Positions 1 to 6,717 of a DNA stretch of 64,000 nt are shown piece after piece. Positions within the stretch are counted from its first letter, which is position 1. Each line of letters begins with the position of its first letter. Location: assembly GCA_015066105.1 (NCBI GenBank), contig SVOY01000008.1, forward strand, positions 1-64,000, written 5' to 3'. A program made the position numbers and the translations under genes. The DNA comes from Oscillospiraceae bacterium (GTDB lineage Bacteria > Bacillota > Clostridia > Oscillospirales > Acutalibacteraceae). The notes beneath the pieces were generated by a model, which had not been told where the DNA came from, did no database searches, and saw only the letters and a list, made by a program, of their open reading frames with translations.

Positions 1-113
1 TCTTCTTTTGCACTCAGCTCACTAAGGCTCTTTTTGACCTTTTTTGTAAGCTCCGTTGTGCACTCCTGTGGTTCAATGTTACCATAGTAGAAATCTTCAA
101 TAAAGTTGGACAT
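1..113 (-). CDS. DUF6809-like small protein (partial)
   Basis: N-terminal 37 codons of a minus-strand gene that runs off the left edge. The product starts MSNFIEDFYYGNIEPQE and continues with a Lys/Glu-rich helical stretch. This opening resembles the small DUF6809-type proteins common in Clostridia, whose function is unknown. A good ribosome site (AGGAGG, 6 bases before the ATG) supports the start. It is transcribed away from the truncated relaxase, so the break that removed the relaxase N-terminus lies between the two. The family call is from memory of the motif and rests on only 37 residues. Confidence 0.55.
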   Translation of the reverse strand, partial: MSNFIEDFYYGNIEPQECTTELTKKVKKSLSELSAKE

Positions 114-256
114 TCTGCACCTCCTTGCATTTTTCATAGCTAAACTATACTCTTTCTGTCACAAATGAGCGTCCGGCTATGTTGCATTTTGGGTGATACT
201 CACTTCACCCTTTACAGCATAACGCACACTGTCATATCGTAATAAATTCTGTTTCA

Positions 257-1294
257 ATGACTGACGGAAGAAAGATGAATGAAGACAGAGCGATGTACCG
301 ACTGTTCAGAAAGACGAGTGATGAAATCTGTCTTGAGCATGGATTATCTGTTATTCAAAATCCTAAAGGCAAACGCATACCATACAATGTTTACAAAGCA
401 AAGCAGAAAGGTATCAAAACAAAATATGATTATATGCGTGAAGATATTGATTATGCTATTCCGAGAAGCAGAAGTATAAAACAGTTTTTCAGAATTATGA
501 GTCAGAAGGGTTATTGGTTTGATGACGGTAAGATTGGTTACCGTACCGACAAGCACGGAGTTAAGCTTTCAAACCTTGGTGACGAATACTCTTATGAACG
601 TCTATGGGATAGGATTAATCATCAGAGGCTTTATGAGGTGGATGAAAATTTTTATAACTATACCTGTGCAAATAATTATCTTAAAAATCAAATCTTTGTT
701 TTTAACTACAAGGGGTATGAGTTTAAAGAATCAGCAGAGCATTACCGACACCCTGAAACCTTCAGCAGAACTGTTTCAGATTTTTCAAAACTGCTTGTAG
801 GTGGTGCTGTGCTCGGTGCACCTGTCATTTCACTTTTCTTTCTTGCTCTATTATTTGTGGGAGCAATAGCTGAAAAGAATAACTGCAATCCTCATCCATT
901 TTCACCGAAGATGAAATACTCTGCACCGAGGATTGAGTTTATGCACAAGCAGATTGAGCTTGCAATAAATGAAAAGCTTTATGACTTTGCAGAGGTGGAT
1001 AAATTTATTTCGAGGACAGACATCCGTATGGAGGAGCTTAAAACTCAGCGCAACAAAATTTACAATCAGATAAGAAGATGCAAAGACCCGACGGCTAAGG
1101 AAAACCTTATTGACCGTCGGGATTTTCTTACGTCTGAAATAGGCACACTGCGAGAAAAGATTAACATTGCAAAAAGAATCATTAAAGACAGACCAGGACT
1201 AGAGGAAAGTCTTGAAGCGGAGAAAGCACTTATCCGTGAATGGTACTTTCCCGAAAGAGTTCAGGTCAAAGAAAAACATTATGAAGGGAGGTAG
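257..1294 (+). CDS. Relaxase/mobilization protein, 5'-truncated remnant
   Basis: This is the C-terminal part of a MobA/VirD2-like relaxase that nicks oriT in integrative or mobilizable elements. The frame is open back to a stop at 194-196. The codons before the first ATG (from 197) spell a histidine-rich stretch ending HCHIVINSVS, which matches relaxase motif III with its metal-binding HxH. The part that follows (DEICLEHGLSVI, then REDIDYAI) is the usual linker of clostridial relaxases. The C-terminus has a hydrophobic segment (around residues 176-205) and a long charged helix (around 235-330). The N-terminal domain with the catalytic Tyr is absent, because an unrelated minus-strand gene occupies the sequence upstream. 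It is therefore almost certainly non-functional. It sits 5 bases before the next small gene, as in intact elements. Confidence 0.75.
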   Translation: MTDGRKMNEDRAMYRLFRKTSDEICLEHGLSVIQNPKGKRIPYNVYKAKQKGIKTKYDYMREDIDYAIPRSRSIKQFFRIMSQKGYWFDDGKIGYRTDKHGVKLSNLGDEYSYERLWDRINHQRLYEVDENFYNYTCANNYLKNQIFVFNYKGYEFKESAEHYRHPETFSRTVSDFSKLLVGGAVLGAPVISLFFLALLFVGAIAEKNNCNPHPFSPKMKYSAPRIEFMHKQIELAINEKLYDFAEVDKFISRTDIRMEELKTQRNKIYNQIRRCKDPTAKENLIDRRDFLTSEIGTLREKINIAKRIIKDRPGLEESLEAEKALIREWYFPERVQVKEKHYEGR

Positions 1295-1299
1295 ATGCT

Positions 1300-1485
1300 A
1301 TGAACGCTGAAGAGCTTTGCAAGAAAATGCAGGAAGAGAAAAAGGCTGACAGTGATGGGTATTTCGAAGAAGATATGTCTTCAAGCGAATATGCTCACAG
1401 GTATATGGGCAGACCCGGATATTCTGTAAGAAAACACTTACAGCTTATTATTGATGAACAGAAAAAGTATAAAAGAAATTATTAA
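1300..1485 (+). CDS. Hypothetical 61-residue element protein
   Basis: Small acidic/basic protein starting MNAEELCKKMQEEKKADSD and ending in a Lys/Tyr-rich tail. It has no recognised domain, signal peptide or membrane segment. It has a clear ribosome site (GAAGGGAGGT) and lies between the relaxase remnant and the ParB-like gene with almost no spacing, so it was probably co-transcribed with them in the original element. The position suggests an accessory gene of the mobilization module, but no function can be assigned from sequence. Confidence 0.6.
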   Translation: MNAEELCKKMQEEKKADSDGYFEEDMSSSEYAHRYMGRPGYSVRKHLQLIIDEQKKYKRNY

Positions 1486-1502
1486 TTTTATGGAGGTAAC
1501 TT

Positions 1503-2108
1503 ATGTTGAATAAAAGTATCAAATCACCGGTAAATATCCCGGTATCAAAAATTCATCCCTTTGAGGGAAATCCGTATAAGGTTTTGGATAACGATGAAAT
1601 GAATACTCTTATATGCAGTATTCAGGAGCAAGGTATTCTTACTCCCATAATTATCCGACCTATTGAAAACACAGATGAATATGAGGTGATAAGCGGACAC
1701 CGACGCTTACACGCTACAGTCAAAGCAGGGATGAAAGAAGTCCCTGCTTTTATTTATGCCGTCAGCCGTGACGAAGCAGCAATTATGCTTGTGGACAGTA
1801 ATCTGCACAGGGAGCATATTCTGCCAAGTGAACGAGCATTTGCTTACAAATTGAAAATGGAGGCAATGAGCCGTCAAGGAAAAAGAACAGATTTGACTTG
1901 TGGACAAGTTGGCCACAAGTCAAGAGATGGTGTTTCAGAAACCGAAAGTGGCAGACAGGTACAAAGATATATCCGTCTGACTTATCTCATCCCCGAACTG
2001 CTTGAGCTTGTTGATGAAGAGAAAATTGCTCTTACGCCTGCTGTTGAGCTTTCTTATCTCACCGATGAAGAACAGTATGCTCTTCTTGATGCGATTGAGC
2101 TTGAATAA
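1503..2108 (+). CDS. ParB/Spo0J-family protein, cut short by in-frame stop
   Basis: ParB-like N-terminal domain: VSKIHPFEGNPYK at residue ~15, the DSNLHREHILPSERAFAYK stretch at ~98, and the GHRR box (~residue 64) that corresponds to the CTP-binding GERR motif of ParB proteins. Such copies on clostridial integrative elements are thought to serve maintenance or regulation of the element. The ribosome site (GGAGGT) before ATG 1503 is good. The frame ends at a TAA (2106-2108) just after LLDAIELE. The same frame then continues open for another 83 codons with sequence typical of this family, so the gene looks inactivated by a single nonsense change. The truncated product keeps the N-terminal and HTH regions but loses the C-terminal part. 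Confidence 0.8.
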   Translation: MLNKSIKSPVNIPVSKIHPFEGNPYKVLDNDEMNTLICSIQEQGILTPIIIRPIENTDEYEVISGHRRLHATVKAGMKEVPAFIYAVSRDEAAIMLVDSNLHREHILPSERAFAYKLKMEAMSRQGKRTDLTCGQVGHKSRDGVSETESGRQVQRYIRLTYLIPELLELVDEEKIALTPAVELSYLTDEEQYALLDAIELE

Positions 2109-2360
2109 AGAACACCGTCTCTTTCTCAGGCTGTCCGCTTCAAAAAGTTAAGTCAGGCAGGAGAACTTACGGCTGAAGACATTGAAATCATTATGCAGGA
2201 AGATAAGGCAAATCAAAAGCCCATGTTCAAGGTATCTATGGAAAGGTTGCAGAAAGTCGCACCTAAGGTTAAGGATAAAGACTTTGAAGATTTTGTGCTA
2301 AAGGCTTGTGAGCATTATTACAGATACCTGCTCCGTCAAAGAGACAGGGATTCACGATAA
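2109..2360 (+). pseudogene. 3' remainder of the ParB-like gene after nonsense codon
   Basis: Directly in frame with the preceding gene, 83 codons run to a TAA at 2358-2360. They read RTPSLSQAVRFKKLSQAG, then LTAEDIEIIM, and end in a helix ending YRYLLRQRDRDSR. The PSLSQA-x-R-x-KKLS pattern is what normally follows the HTH region in element-borne ParB proteins. No start codon with a ribosome site is apparent at its beginning. I therefore read it as the severed C-terminus of the upstream gene, not as a separate gene. Confidence 0.75.
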
Positions 2361-2378
2361 GGAAGGAGGTGATGTCTA

Positions 2379-2612
2379 TTGAAGATTAATGCAATTAAAA
2401 GAAATTATATTTCAAGCCTTGACGGTTTACCTTATCTGCTTACACTTGAGATGGTGGCAGGTCTGACGGGCTTTAATTATGAGACGTTAAAGAAATACTG
2501 TCAGAAAGGTACAATCAAGGCTCGAAAAATCGGAAGAGAATGGCGTGTCAGTCAGGATGATTTTCTCAAAATGGGACTCGGCACATTTGATGATAATGAC
2601 GTTAAACAGTAA
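2379..2612 (+). CDS. Excisionase-like helix-turn-helix protein (TTG start)
   Basis: 77-residue DNA-binding protein of the MerR-like/excisionase (HTH_17) type. The core runs LTLEMVAGLTGFNYETLKK, then GTIKARKIGREWRVS, the common helix-turn-helix plus wing of Xis-like proteins. The start is TTG at 2379, 9 bases after AGGAGG; an ATG at 2372 gives only a five-codon frame. It lies 54 bases before the integrase gene, the classic xis-int order, so it probably directs excision of the element by the integrase. The role is inferred from family and position. Confidence 0.8.
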   Translation: MKINAIKRNYISSLDGLPYLLTLEMVAGLTGFNYETLKKYCQKGTIKARKIGREWRVSQDDFLKMGLGTFDDNDVKQ

Positions 2613-2666
2613 TATTGACGTGAGGGGTGCGAAAGCATCCCTCAAATACTTTTTCAGGAGGACAAA

Positions 2667-3833
2667 ATGAATAAGATTTATGTAGAAAAAAACAGCTTTT
2701 GTACCCGACTTTATATAGGTACAGATGCCAACGGAAAACCCAAATACAAAAAGCTCAAGGCTAAGACGGAGAAAGAGCTTGAGAAGAGAGTACGAGAATA
2801 CAAGAACGCAATAGACAGCGGTCTTAACATTCTGAAAAATAATGATACCCTCATAAAATGGGTTAACCACTATCTTGAAACAATAGAAAGTGAGGTTATG
2901 TGTGATAATATCAAAGAGTCAGAATATAAAACTCTGAAAGCAAGATTGCAATACTTTGTAGATTACAAAGTCGGACTTCTTGCAAAAACAAAGCTCAATG
3001 ATATTCTTCCTTCTCACATTCAACCCGCCGTAAACGAATTATACAAGAAAAATCCGTCAACAGGCAAAACTACGGCGAAGAAAACTATTCAAAGATATAT
3101 CAGAGCTCTTGCTAATGTGTTTGAATTTGCAAGAAAAGAGAGAGCCTATAATTTCTGTAATCCCTGCGAGGATTTGAAAATCCCTAAAAATTCAGTCACC
3201 AAAACCCGTACAGCTATAAATAAGCATACTATCCAACTAATCCTTACTACTGAACACAGAGCTAAACTCCCTGCTTGTATAATGCTACTTGCAGGTCTCA
3301 GACGAGGTGAACTTACGGCTCTGACTTGGTTTGATATTGACTTCAAGAACAAAATCATCAATGTTAATAAATCTTATGATTTCAAACAGTGCGAATTGAA
3401 GGAAACTAAAACCAAAGCCGGTATGAGAAAAATACCTATGAATGATTTTCTTTGCAATTTACTTCTTGAAGCTAAAAAGCATTCTAAGGGCTCCTATGTC
3501 GTTCAGAAGGTTTACGGAGGAAGAATGACGGAAACAGCGTGGAAACGCCTTTTCGAGAGCTATATGGAAGCGTTAAGGGTAGCTGACTGTGCACACGAGA
3601 ACAACCTCTGTTTTGCGGATGAATGTTTTGAAGAGTTTACCGCACATCAGCTTCGCCACACCTACTGTTCTATGCTTCAATGGTCAGGTGTTGATATTAA
3701 AACAGCACAGGAGCTTATGGGACACAGTGAGTACGGTGTAACAGCAAATATTTACACTCATGTTGATGATGCTACAAAAACCAATGCCGCTATGCTACAA
3801 GACAAATTTATTAAGGAAACATTAGTTTCATAA
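2667..3833 (+). CDS. int: Tyrosine recombinase (integrase)
   Basis: 388-residue site-specific recombinase of the phage-integrase family, which integrates and excises the element. The layout is an N-terminal arm-binding region (~1-55), a core-binding SAM-like domain (~60-160) and a catalytic domain (~185-375). The catalytic residues are all visible: R212 (AGLRRGEL), a Lys near 250, H327 and R330 (HQLR), H353 (MGHS) and the nucleophile Y363 (IYTH). The length is normal for Tn916-type integrases and the frame is intact. A ribosome site (CAGGAGG) precedes ATG 2667. The gene points toward tRNA-Trp, about 320 bases away. Unlike its neighbours it shows no sign of decay. Confidence 0.95.
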   Translation: MNKIYVEKNSFCTRLYIGTDANGKPKYKKLKAKTEKELEKRVREYKNAIDSGLNILKNNDTLIKWVNHYLETIESEVMCDNIKESEYKTLKARLQYFVDYKVGLLAKTKLNDILPSHIQPAVNELYKKNPSTGKTTAKKTIQRYIRALANVFEFARKERAYNFCNPCEDLKIPKNSVTKTRTAINKHTIQLILTTEHRAKLPACIMLLAGLRRGELTALTWFDIDFKNKIINVNKSYDFKQCELKETKTKAGMRKIPMNDFLCNLLLEAKKHSKGSYVVQKVYGGRMTETAWKRLFESYMEALRVADCAHENNLCFADECFEEFTAHQLRHTYCSMLQWSGVDIKTAQELMGHSEYGVTANIYTHVDDATKTNAAMLQDKFIKETLVS

Positions 3834-3840
3834 ACGATTA

Positions 3841-3881
3841 AGAGCAGAAAGATTTTAAAGGCCTTTCTGCTCTGTTTTTTT
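3841..3881 (+). terminator. Rho-independent terminator of int
   Basis: Perfect 11-bp stem (AGAGCAGAAAG / CTTTCTGCTCT) with an 11-base loop, followed by a T-run, starting seven bases after the integrase stop codon. Confidence 0.9.
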
Positions 3882-4018
3882 ACGATATATTTTTATACAT
3901 AATGAGTGACAAAACACCAAAATCAGGGCACGCGGTAAAAAATACCCTAAAAAACGCTATATTTTCAATTAACAAAAAGCTCAAACCCCCTTATCACAAC
4001 AGGGCTCGCGGTCTTTTA

Positions 4019-4042
4019 CGGGGGACATATCGGGGGACATAT
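4019..4042. repeat. Exact tandem repeat, 2 x 12 bp, near the element end
   Basis: The 12-mer CGGGGGACATAT occurs twice with no spacer. It lies between the integrase terminator and tRNA-Trp, where the N-terminal domain of a tyrosine integrase would bind short direct repeats (arm sites). That role is inference. The surrounding 3882-4107 contains no convincing gene: the 61-codon ORF at 3902 lacks a ribosome site and protein-like sequence. Confidence 0.6.
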
Positions 4043-4107
4043 AGTGCTCGAAAATGTACGATATTTTACGGTAAATTGCGATTTTAGCAAAATTGATTTT
4101 AGGTATG

Positions 4108-4152
4108 AAAAAAGCCCGAAACCCTTGTAAAATCAAGGTTTTTCGGACTTTT
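4108..4152 (-). terminator. Terminator of the tRNA-Met/tRNA-Trp transcript
   Basis: On the minus strand, four bases after the tRNA-Trp CCA end, AAGTCCGAAAAACCTTG pairs with CAAGGGTTTCGGGCTT across a short loop and is followed by a T-run. The position fits the end of the two-tRNA transcript. Confidence 0.85.
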
Positions 4153-4155
4153 CTT

Positions 4156-4231
4156 TGGCAGGGGCAGAAGGGCTCGAACCCTCGGCACGCGGTTTTGGAG
4201 ACCGCTGCTCTACCAACTGAGCTATACCCCT
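4156..4231 (-). tRNA. tRNA-Trp (CCA anticodon)
   Basis: 76-nt cloverleaf on the minus strand: acceptor AGGGGTA/TGCCCCT, D-loop AGCTCAGTTGGTAGAGC, anticodon stem GCGGT/ACCGC with loop CTCCAAA (anticodon CCA), T-arm GAGGGTTCGAGCCCTTC and encoded CCA end. Its 3' end faces the integrase, which makes it the likely integration target of the element (inference). Confidence 0.95.
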
Positions 4232-4240
4232 ATATTAAAA

Positions 4241-4317
4241 TGGTGGGCCATCAGGGACTCGAACCCCGGACCGACCGGTTATGAGCCGGTTGCTCTAACC
4301 AACTGAGCTAATGGCCC
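4241..4317 (-). tRNA. tRNA with CAT anticodon (Met, or Ile2)
   Basis: 77-nt cloverleaf on the minus strand: acceptor GGGCCAT/ATGGCCC, anticodon stem ACCGG/CCGGT with loop CTCATAA, T-arm with GGTTCGAGTCC and encoded CCA. Lack of the initiator features makes it an elongator. The CTCATAA loop and TTAGCTCAGTTGGTTAGAGC D-arm would also suit the lysidine-modified tRNA-Ile2, so Met versus Ile is not settled from sequence. It is co-transcribed with tRNA-Trp. Confidence 0.9.
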
Positions 4318-4337
4318 ATGTGTCAGCTGACTTTGGT

Positions 4338-4366
4338 AGTATATCAAAGAAGAGATAATTTGTCAA
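4338..4366 (-). promoter_or_regulatory. Promoter of tRNA-Met/tRNA-Trp
   Basis: Minus-strand TTGACA (4361-4366), 17-base spacer, TATACT (4338-4343), about 20 bases upstream of the CAT tRNA. Confidence 0.85.
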
Positions 4367-4428
4367 GGGATTTTTAATAAAATTTTACTTTTTATTTCAG
4401 AACACAAAAAATAAATTTAGTAAAACAG

Positions 4429-4457
4429 TTGATTTTTTTTATTGTATAATGTATAAT
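4429..4457 (+). promoter_or_regulatory. Promoter of tRNA-Pro
   Basis: TTGATT (4429-4434), 17-base spacer, TATAAT (4452-4457), 18 bases before the tRNA 5' end. It is divergent from the tRNA-Met/Trp promoter. Confidence 0.8.
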
Positions 4458-4475
4458 ATTCAGCGTTGTAATAAT

Positions 4476-4552
4476 CGGGGTATGGCGAAGTTTGGTATCG
4501 CGCTTGGTTCGGGACCAAGAGGCCATGGGTTCGAATCCCGTTACTCCGACCA
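4476..4552 (+). tRNA. tRNA-Pro (CGG anticodon)
   Basis: 77-nt cloverleaf: acceptor CGGGGTA/TACTCCG, anticodon stem CTTGG/CCAAG with loop TTCGGGA (anticodon CGG), T-arm with GGTTCGAATCC and encoded CCA. Confidence 0.95.
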
Positions 4553-4554
4553 AA

Positions 4555-4590
4555 GAAAACGACAAGTTTCGACAGAAACTTGTCGTTTTC
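4555..4590 (+). terminator. Perfect 16-bp hairpin after tRNA-Pro
   Basis: GAAAACGACAAGTTTC, loop GACA, then its exact complement, two bases after the CCA end. The T-run after it is weak (TTTTC-AGTTTTA). It probably acts as terminator and/or 3'-processing signal. The left arm is also found after tRNA-Gln at 39675. Confidence 0.75.
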
Positions 4591-4596
4591 AGTTTT

Positions 4597-4740
4597 ATTC
4601 GCCTTGCGGCAAGTTGTATTGCTTCGCAGTTATATTGTGCTTCGCACAGTGTTATTTGCTTCGCAAACTTATCGGCGAATGAAATAACACTTAACCCGTA
4701 GGCTTCAATAACACTCTGCCGTAGGCAGAAAAACACTTAA
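4597..4740. repeat. Array of short variable hairpins after tRNA-Pro
   Basis: A string of small stem-loops: CTTGCGGCAAG, TGTGCTTCGCACA (4637-4649), TTTGCTTCGCAAA (4655-4667) and CTGCCGTAGGCAG (4715-4727). They are separated by an AT-rich linker that appears as AGTGTTATT in the first half and as its complement AATAACACT in the second half. An outer pair ATTCGCC (4597-4603) / GGCGAAT (4674-4680) can close the first group. No coding frame fits. A second array of the same design lies at 39707-39860. The rest of the gap to 4913 shows nothing recognisable. Confidence 0.75.
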
Positions 4741-4913
4741 AAGAGGTGCGATTTTCTTTTTCGGGGATAATTATGCCCTTGTTTTGACATAAACATTTTT
4801 GTTCAGAATATATAGTCTGACTTTTTTAAAATCAGTAAATTCTTTATAAATAATCCCACCGAAAATCCGTCCCCCCAAAAAAACACATACCAAAAATATT
4901 TTTAAGCTTTATC

Positions 4914-4942
4914 TTGACACTTTACTTTAAAAGTTGTAAAAT
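4914..4942 (+). promoter_or_regulatory. Promoter of the Cys-repeat secreted protein
   Basis: TTGACA (4914-4919), 17-base spacer, TAAAAT (4937-4942), 50 bases upstream of ATG 4993. Confidence 0.8.
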
Positions 4943-4992
4943 TATGGTGTATAAAATGGAATGAGTGTAACTTGTTCAAGGAGGTTTTTTCA

Positions 4993-5733
4993 ATGCAGAA
5001 AAACTTGTTCAAAAAGTATATGTCAGTGGCTTTATCGGTGCTGATGCTTTTGTCCTGCTGGGTGTGGGCGGCACCTGCCGAGGCTGATGCAATTACTGAT
5101 ACCGTTGCTTCTCATACGGACGAAGATAACAACGGATATTGCGACTCCTGTGATGAATTGATTTGTGAACACGCTGAAACCGAAACCGTTGGCGAAAACC
5201 CCGCAACCTGTGAGTTTGACGGCTATACCGGTGATAAGGTGTGTGTGAAATGCGGCCTTACTGTTGAAAAGGGTAGTGCTGTTGCTGCTTACGGCCACAG
5301 CTTCGGCTCGGCACCCGTTCAGACTGTTGAAGCAACCTGTAAAAACGGCAGAACACTTGTTTATAAGTGCAAAAGCTGCAGCTATACCTATTCTGAGGTA
5401 GTCAGTGGCTACGGCCCTCATCGTATTGTTGTTGTGGAGGATACGGCTCCCACCTGCGATAAGCCCGGCTATTATGTGCATTTCTGCCTCACCTGCGATA
5501 CCTCGGTTCAGGTAATCGAAACAGAGCCCACCGGCCACGTTGATGAAAATTTTGACGGTGCTTGCGATGTGTTCGGCTGCGGTGCTGTGGTTGAAACCGC
5601 ACGTTCAACCAAGTGCTCCTGCATTTGCCATAACGATAATCCCTTTATGCAGTTTATTTATAAGCTTGTCAGCACTTTCTGGAAGCTGTTAGGTGTAAGT
5701 CAGGTTTGTGATTGCTCAGCAGTACACTATTGA
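4993..5733 (+). CDS. Secreted Cys-repeat protein with C-terminal CxCxCH/HY tail
   Basis: About 246 residues. Start chosen at ATG 4993, which has AAGGAGG 8 bases upstream; an in-frame TTG at 4972 would overlap that site. An N-terminal signal peptide (basic MQKNLFKKYM, hydrophobic core, AAPAEADA) predicts export. The mature part has about five repeats of roughly 30-40 residues built on a CxxC pair and a preceding Cys, each ending near Gly-His, such as CVKCG, CKSCS and CLTCD. The last ~40 residues hold CSCICH, an aromatic amphipathic helix (FMQFIYKLVSTFWKLLG) and CDCSAVHY. I recall this tail from other clostridial secreted proteins, where its role is unknown; metal binding or surface retention is possible. 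It is a single gene with its own promoter and terminator. Confidence 0.85.
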   Translation: MQKNLFKKYMSVALSVLMLLSCWVWAAPAEADAITDTVASHTDEDNNGYCDSCDELICEHAETETVGENPATCEFDGYTGDKVCVKCGLTVEKGSAVAAYGHSFGSAPVQTVEATCKNGRTLVYKCKSCSYTYSEVVSGYGPHRIVVVEDTAPTCDKPGYYVHFCLTCDTSVQVIETEPTGHVDENFDGACDVFGCGAVVETARSTKCSCICHNDNPFMQFIYKLVSTFWKLLGVSQVCDCSAVHY

Positions 5734-5760
5734 TTTAAGGCATAACAATAATAAAAGAAG

Positions 5761-5810
5761 AACAGATGTAATTCAAGGTGAAGCATAGCCTTGAGTTACA
5801 TCTGTTTTTG
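5761..5810. terminator. Bidirectional terminator between convergent genes
   Basis: AACAGATGTAATTCAAGG pairs with CCTTGAGTTACATCTGTT around a 10-base loop. T-runs follow on the plus strand. It separates the secreted protein from the convergent minus-strand operon. Confidence 0.85.
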
Positions 5811-5842
5811 AGTTTATGTAAGCTTTACTGTTGCTGAAGGTC

Positions 5843-6700
5843 TTATTCTGTAAATTCAGCCTTCCAGGTGAAGTTGAATTCACTGTCCGGAGTGAGCTTC
5901 TGAATTCCGTCCTTTTGTGAAAAATCGGCCTTTCTTTCACGGGAATCGTTTACACCGCACCAAGGCTCAATGCAGACATAGGGTGCCCCGGGCTTTGCCC
6001 AGATGCCGAGATAGGGCGAATTGCCAAGGTCAAAGCTTACCCTTCTTGCCGAGCTTTTGCTTTCAAGCGTGATGCGCTTTGATTTTACGCCCTTGAGAAT
6101 CAGAGCATCCTCGTTGAAAATATCCTTTGTAACGGTAATTGTTCTTTCGTTTCTTAAAACGGGGTAGGTATCGGGTAATCTCAGTGACTTTTCAAGGTCA
6201 ATTTTGATTGTGTCAAGGGTTTCGTTTTCGTCAAACACAAGTGTGTCGCCGATTTCGCAGTTGAAGGCAGGGTGTGCACCGAGGGAAAAATACATATCCC
6301 TTTTGTTTTTGTTTATAACTGTGTGCTTTACGGAAAGACTGTTTTTTTCAAGGCTAAAGGTTACGATTAAATCAAAGCAGTAGGGATAGGACTTGAGCGT
6401 CTGCTCGTTTTCTGTAAGAATAAAGCTCACACTGTCCTCAGCCTTTGCTTTGAGTGACCAGGGCAGCTTTCTTGCAAAGCCGTGCTTTTCAAGGGAATAA
6501 ACCTTTGAATCGAGAGTATAGCTGTCGTTGATAAGTCTGCCGATTATAGGAAAGAGAATGGGGGACTGACCCGACCAGATTTCGGGGTTGCCCTGCCACA
6601 GAAACTCATAGCCGCTTTTCTTTGAAACAACACTTGTAAGCTCTGCGCCGAATTCCTTTACTCCTACCTTGAGAAAGTCGTTTTCAATATAATGTATCAT
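5843..6700 (-). CDS. Aldose 1-epimerase family protein (LacX-like)
   Basis: 285-residue galactose-mutarotase-fold protein. Visible features are FGAELTSVVSKKSGYEFLWQG at the start, SPILFPIIGRL (~45-55), KHGFAR (~72-77), SLGAHPAF (~139-146, with the His expected in the sugar-binding site) and IEPWCGVND near the C-terminus. This pattern is that of the LacX/YeaD-like subgroup, which acts on the anomeric carbon of hexoses or hexose phosphates. Length is normal. It is the last gene of the minus-strand operon, 17 bases after luxS. The exact sugar cannot be told. Confidence 0.88.
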   Translation of the reverse strand: MIHYIENDFLKVGVKEFGAELTSVVSKKSGYEFLWQGNPEIWSGQSPILFPIIGRLINDSYTLDSKVYSLEKHGFARKLPWSLKAKAEDSVSFILTENEQTLKSYPYCFDLIVTFSLEKNSLSVKHTVINKNKRDMYFSLGAHPAFNCEIGDTLVFDENETLDTIKIDLEKSLRLPDTYPVLRNERTITVTKDIFNEDALILKGVKSKRITLESKSSARRVSFDLGNSPYLGIWAKPGAPYVCIEPWCGVNDSRERKADFSQKDGIQKLTPDSEFNFTWKAEFTE

Positions 6701-6717
6701 AAAAAAATCACTCCTTT

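Noticed and set aside
1503-2360. Stop-codon reassignment as the cause of the internal TAA in the ParB-like gene
   Set aside because: Dozens of intact genes in the window end at TAA, TAG and TGA with their terminators where expected; only this decaying element gene has an internal stop.
3902-4087. 61-codon plus-strand ORF between int and tRNA-Trp
   Set aside because: No ribosome site; it covers the tandem repeat and looks like attachment-region DNA.
4392-4736. ORFs across tRNA-Pro and the hairpin array
   Set aside because: They run through a tRNA and palindromic DNA; no start signals.
4597-4740. CRISPR array
   Set aside because: Units are 15-30 bases with palindromic variable parts and linkers that invert midway; no constant repeat of 24 bases or more and no cas genes.
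5032-5538. 168-codon minus-strand ORF
   Set aside because: It lies wholly antisense to the secreted Cys-repeat gene, has no ribosome site, and its low-complexity sequence is what that coding strand yields in reverse.
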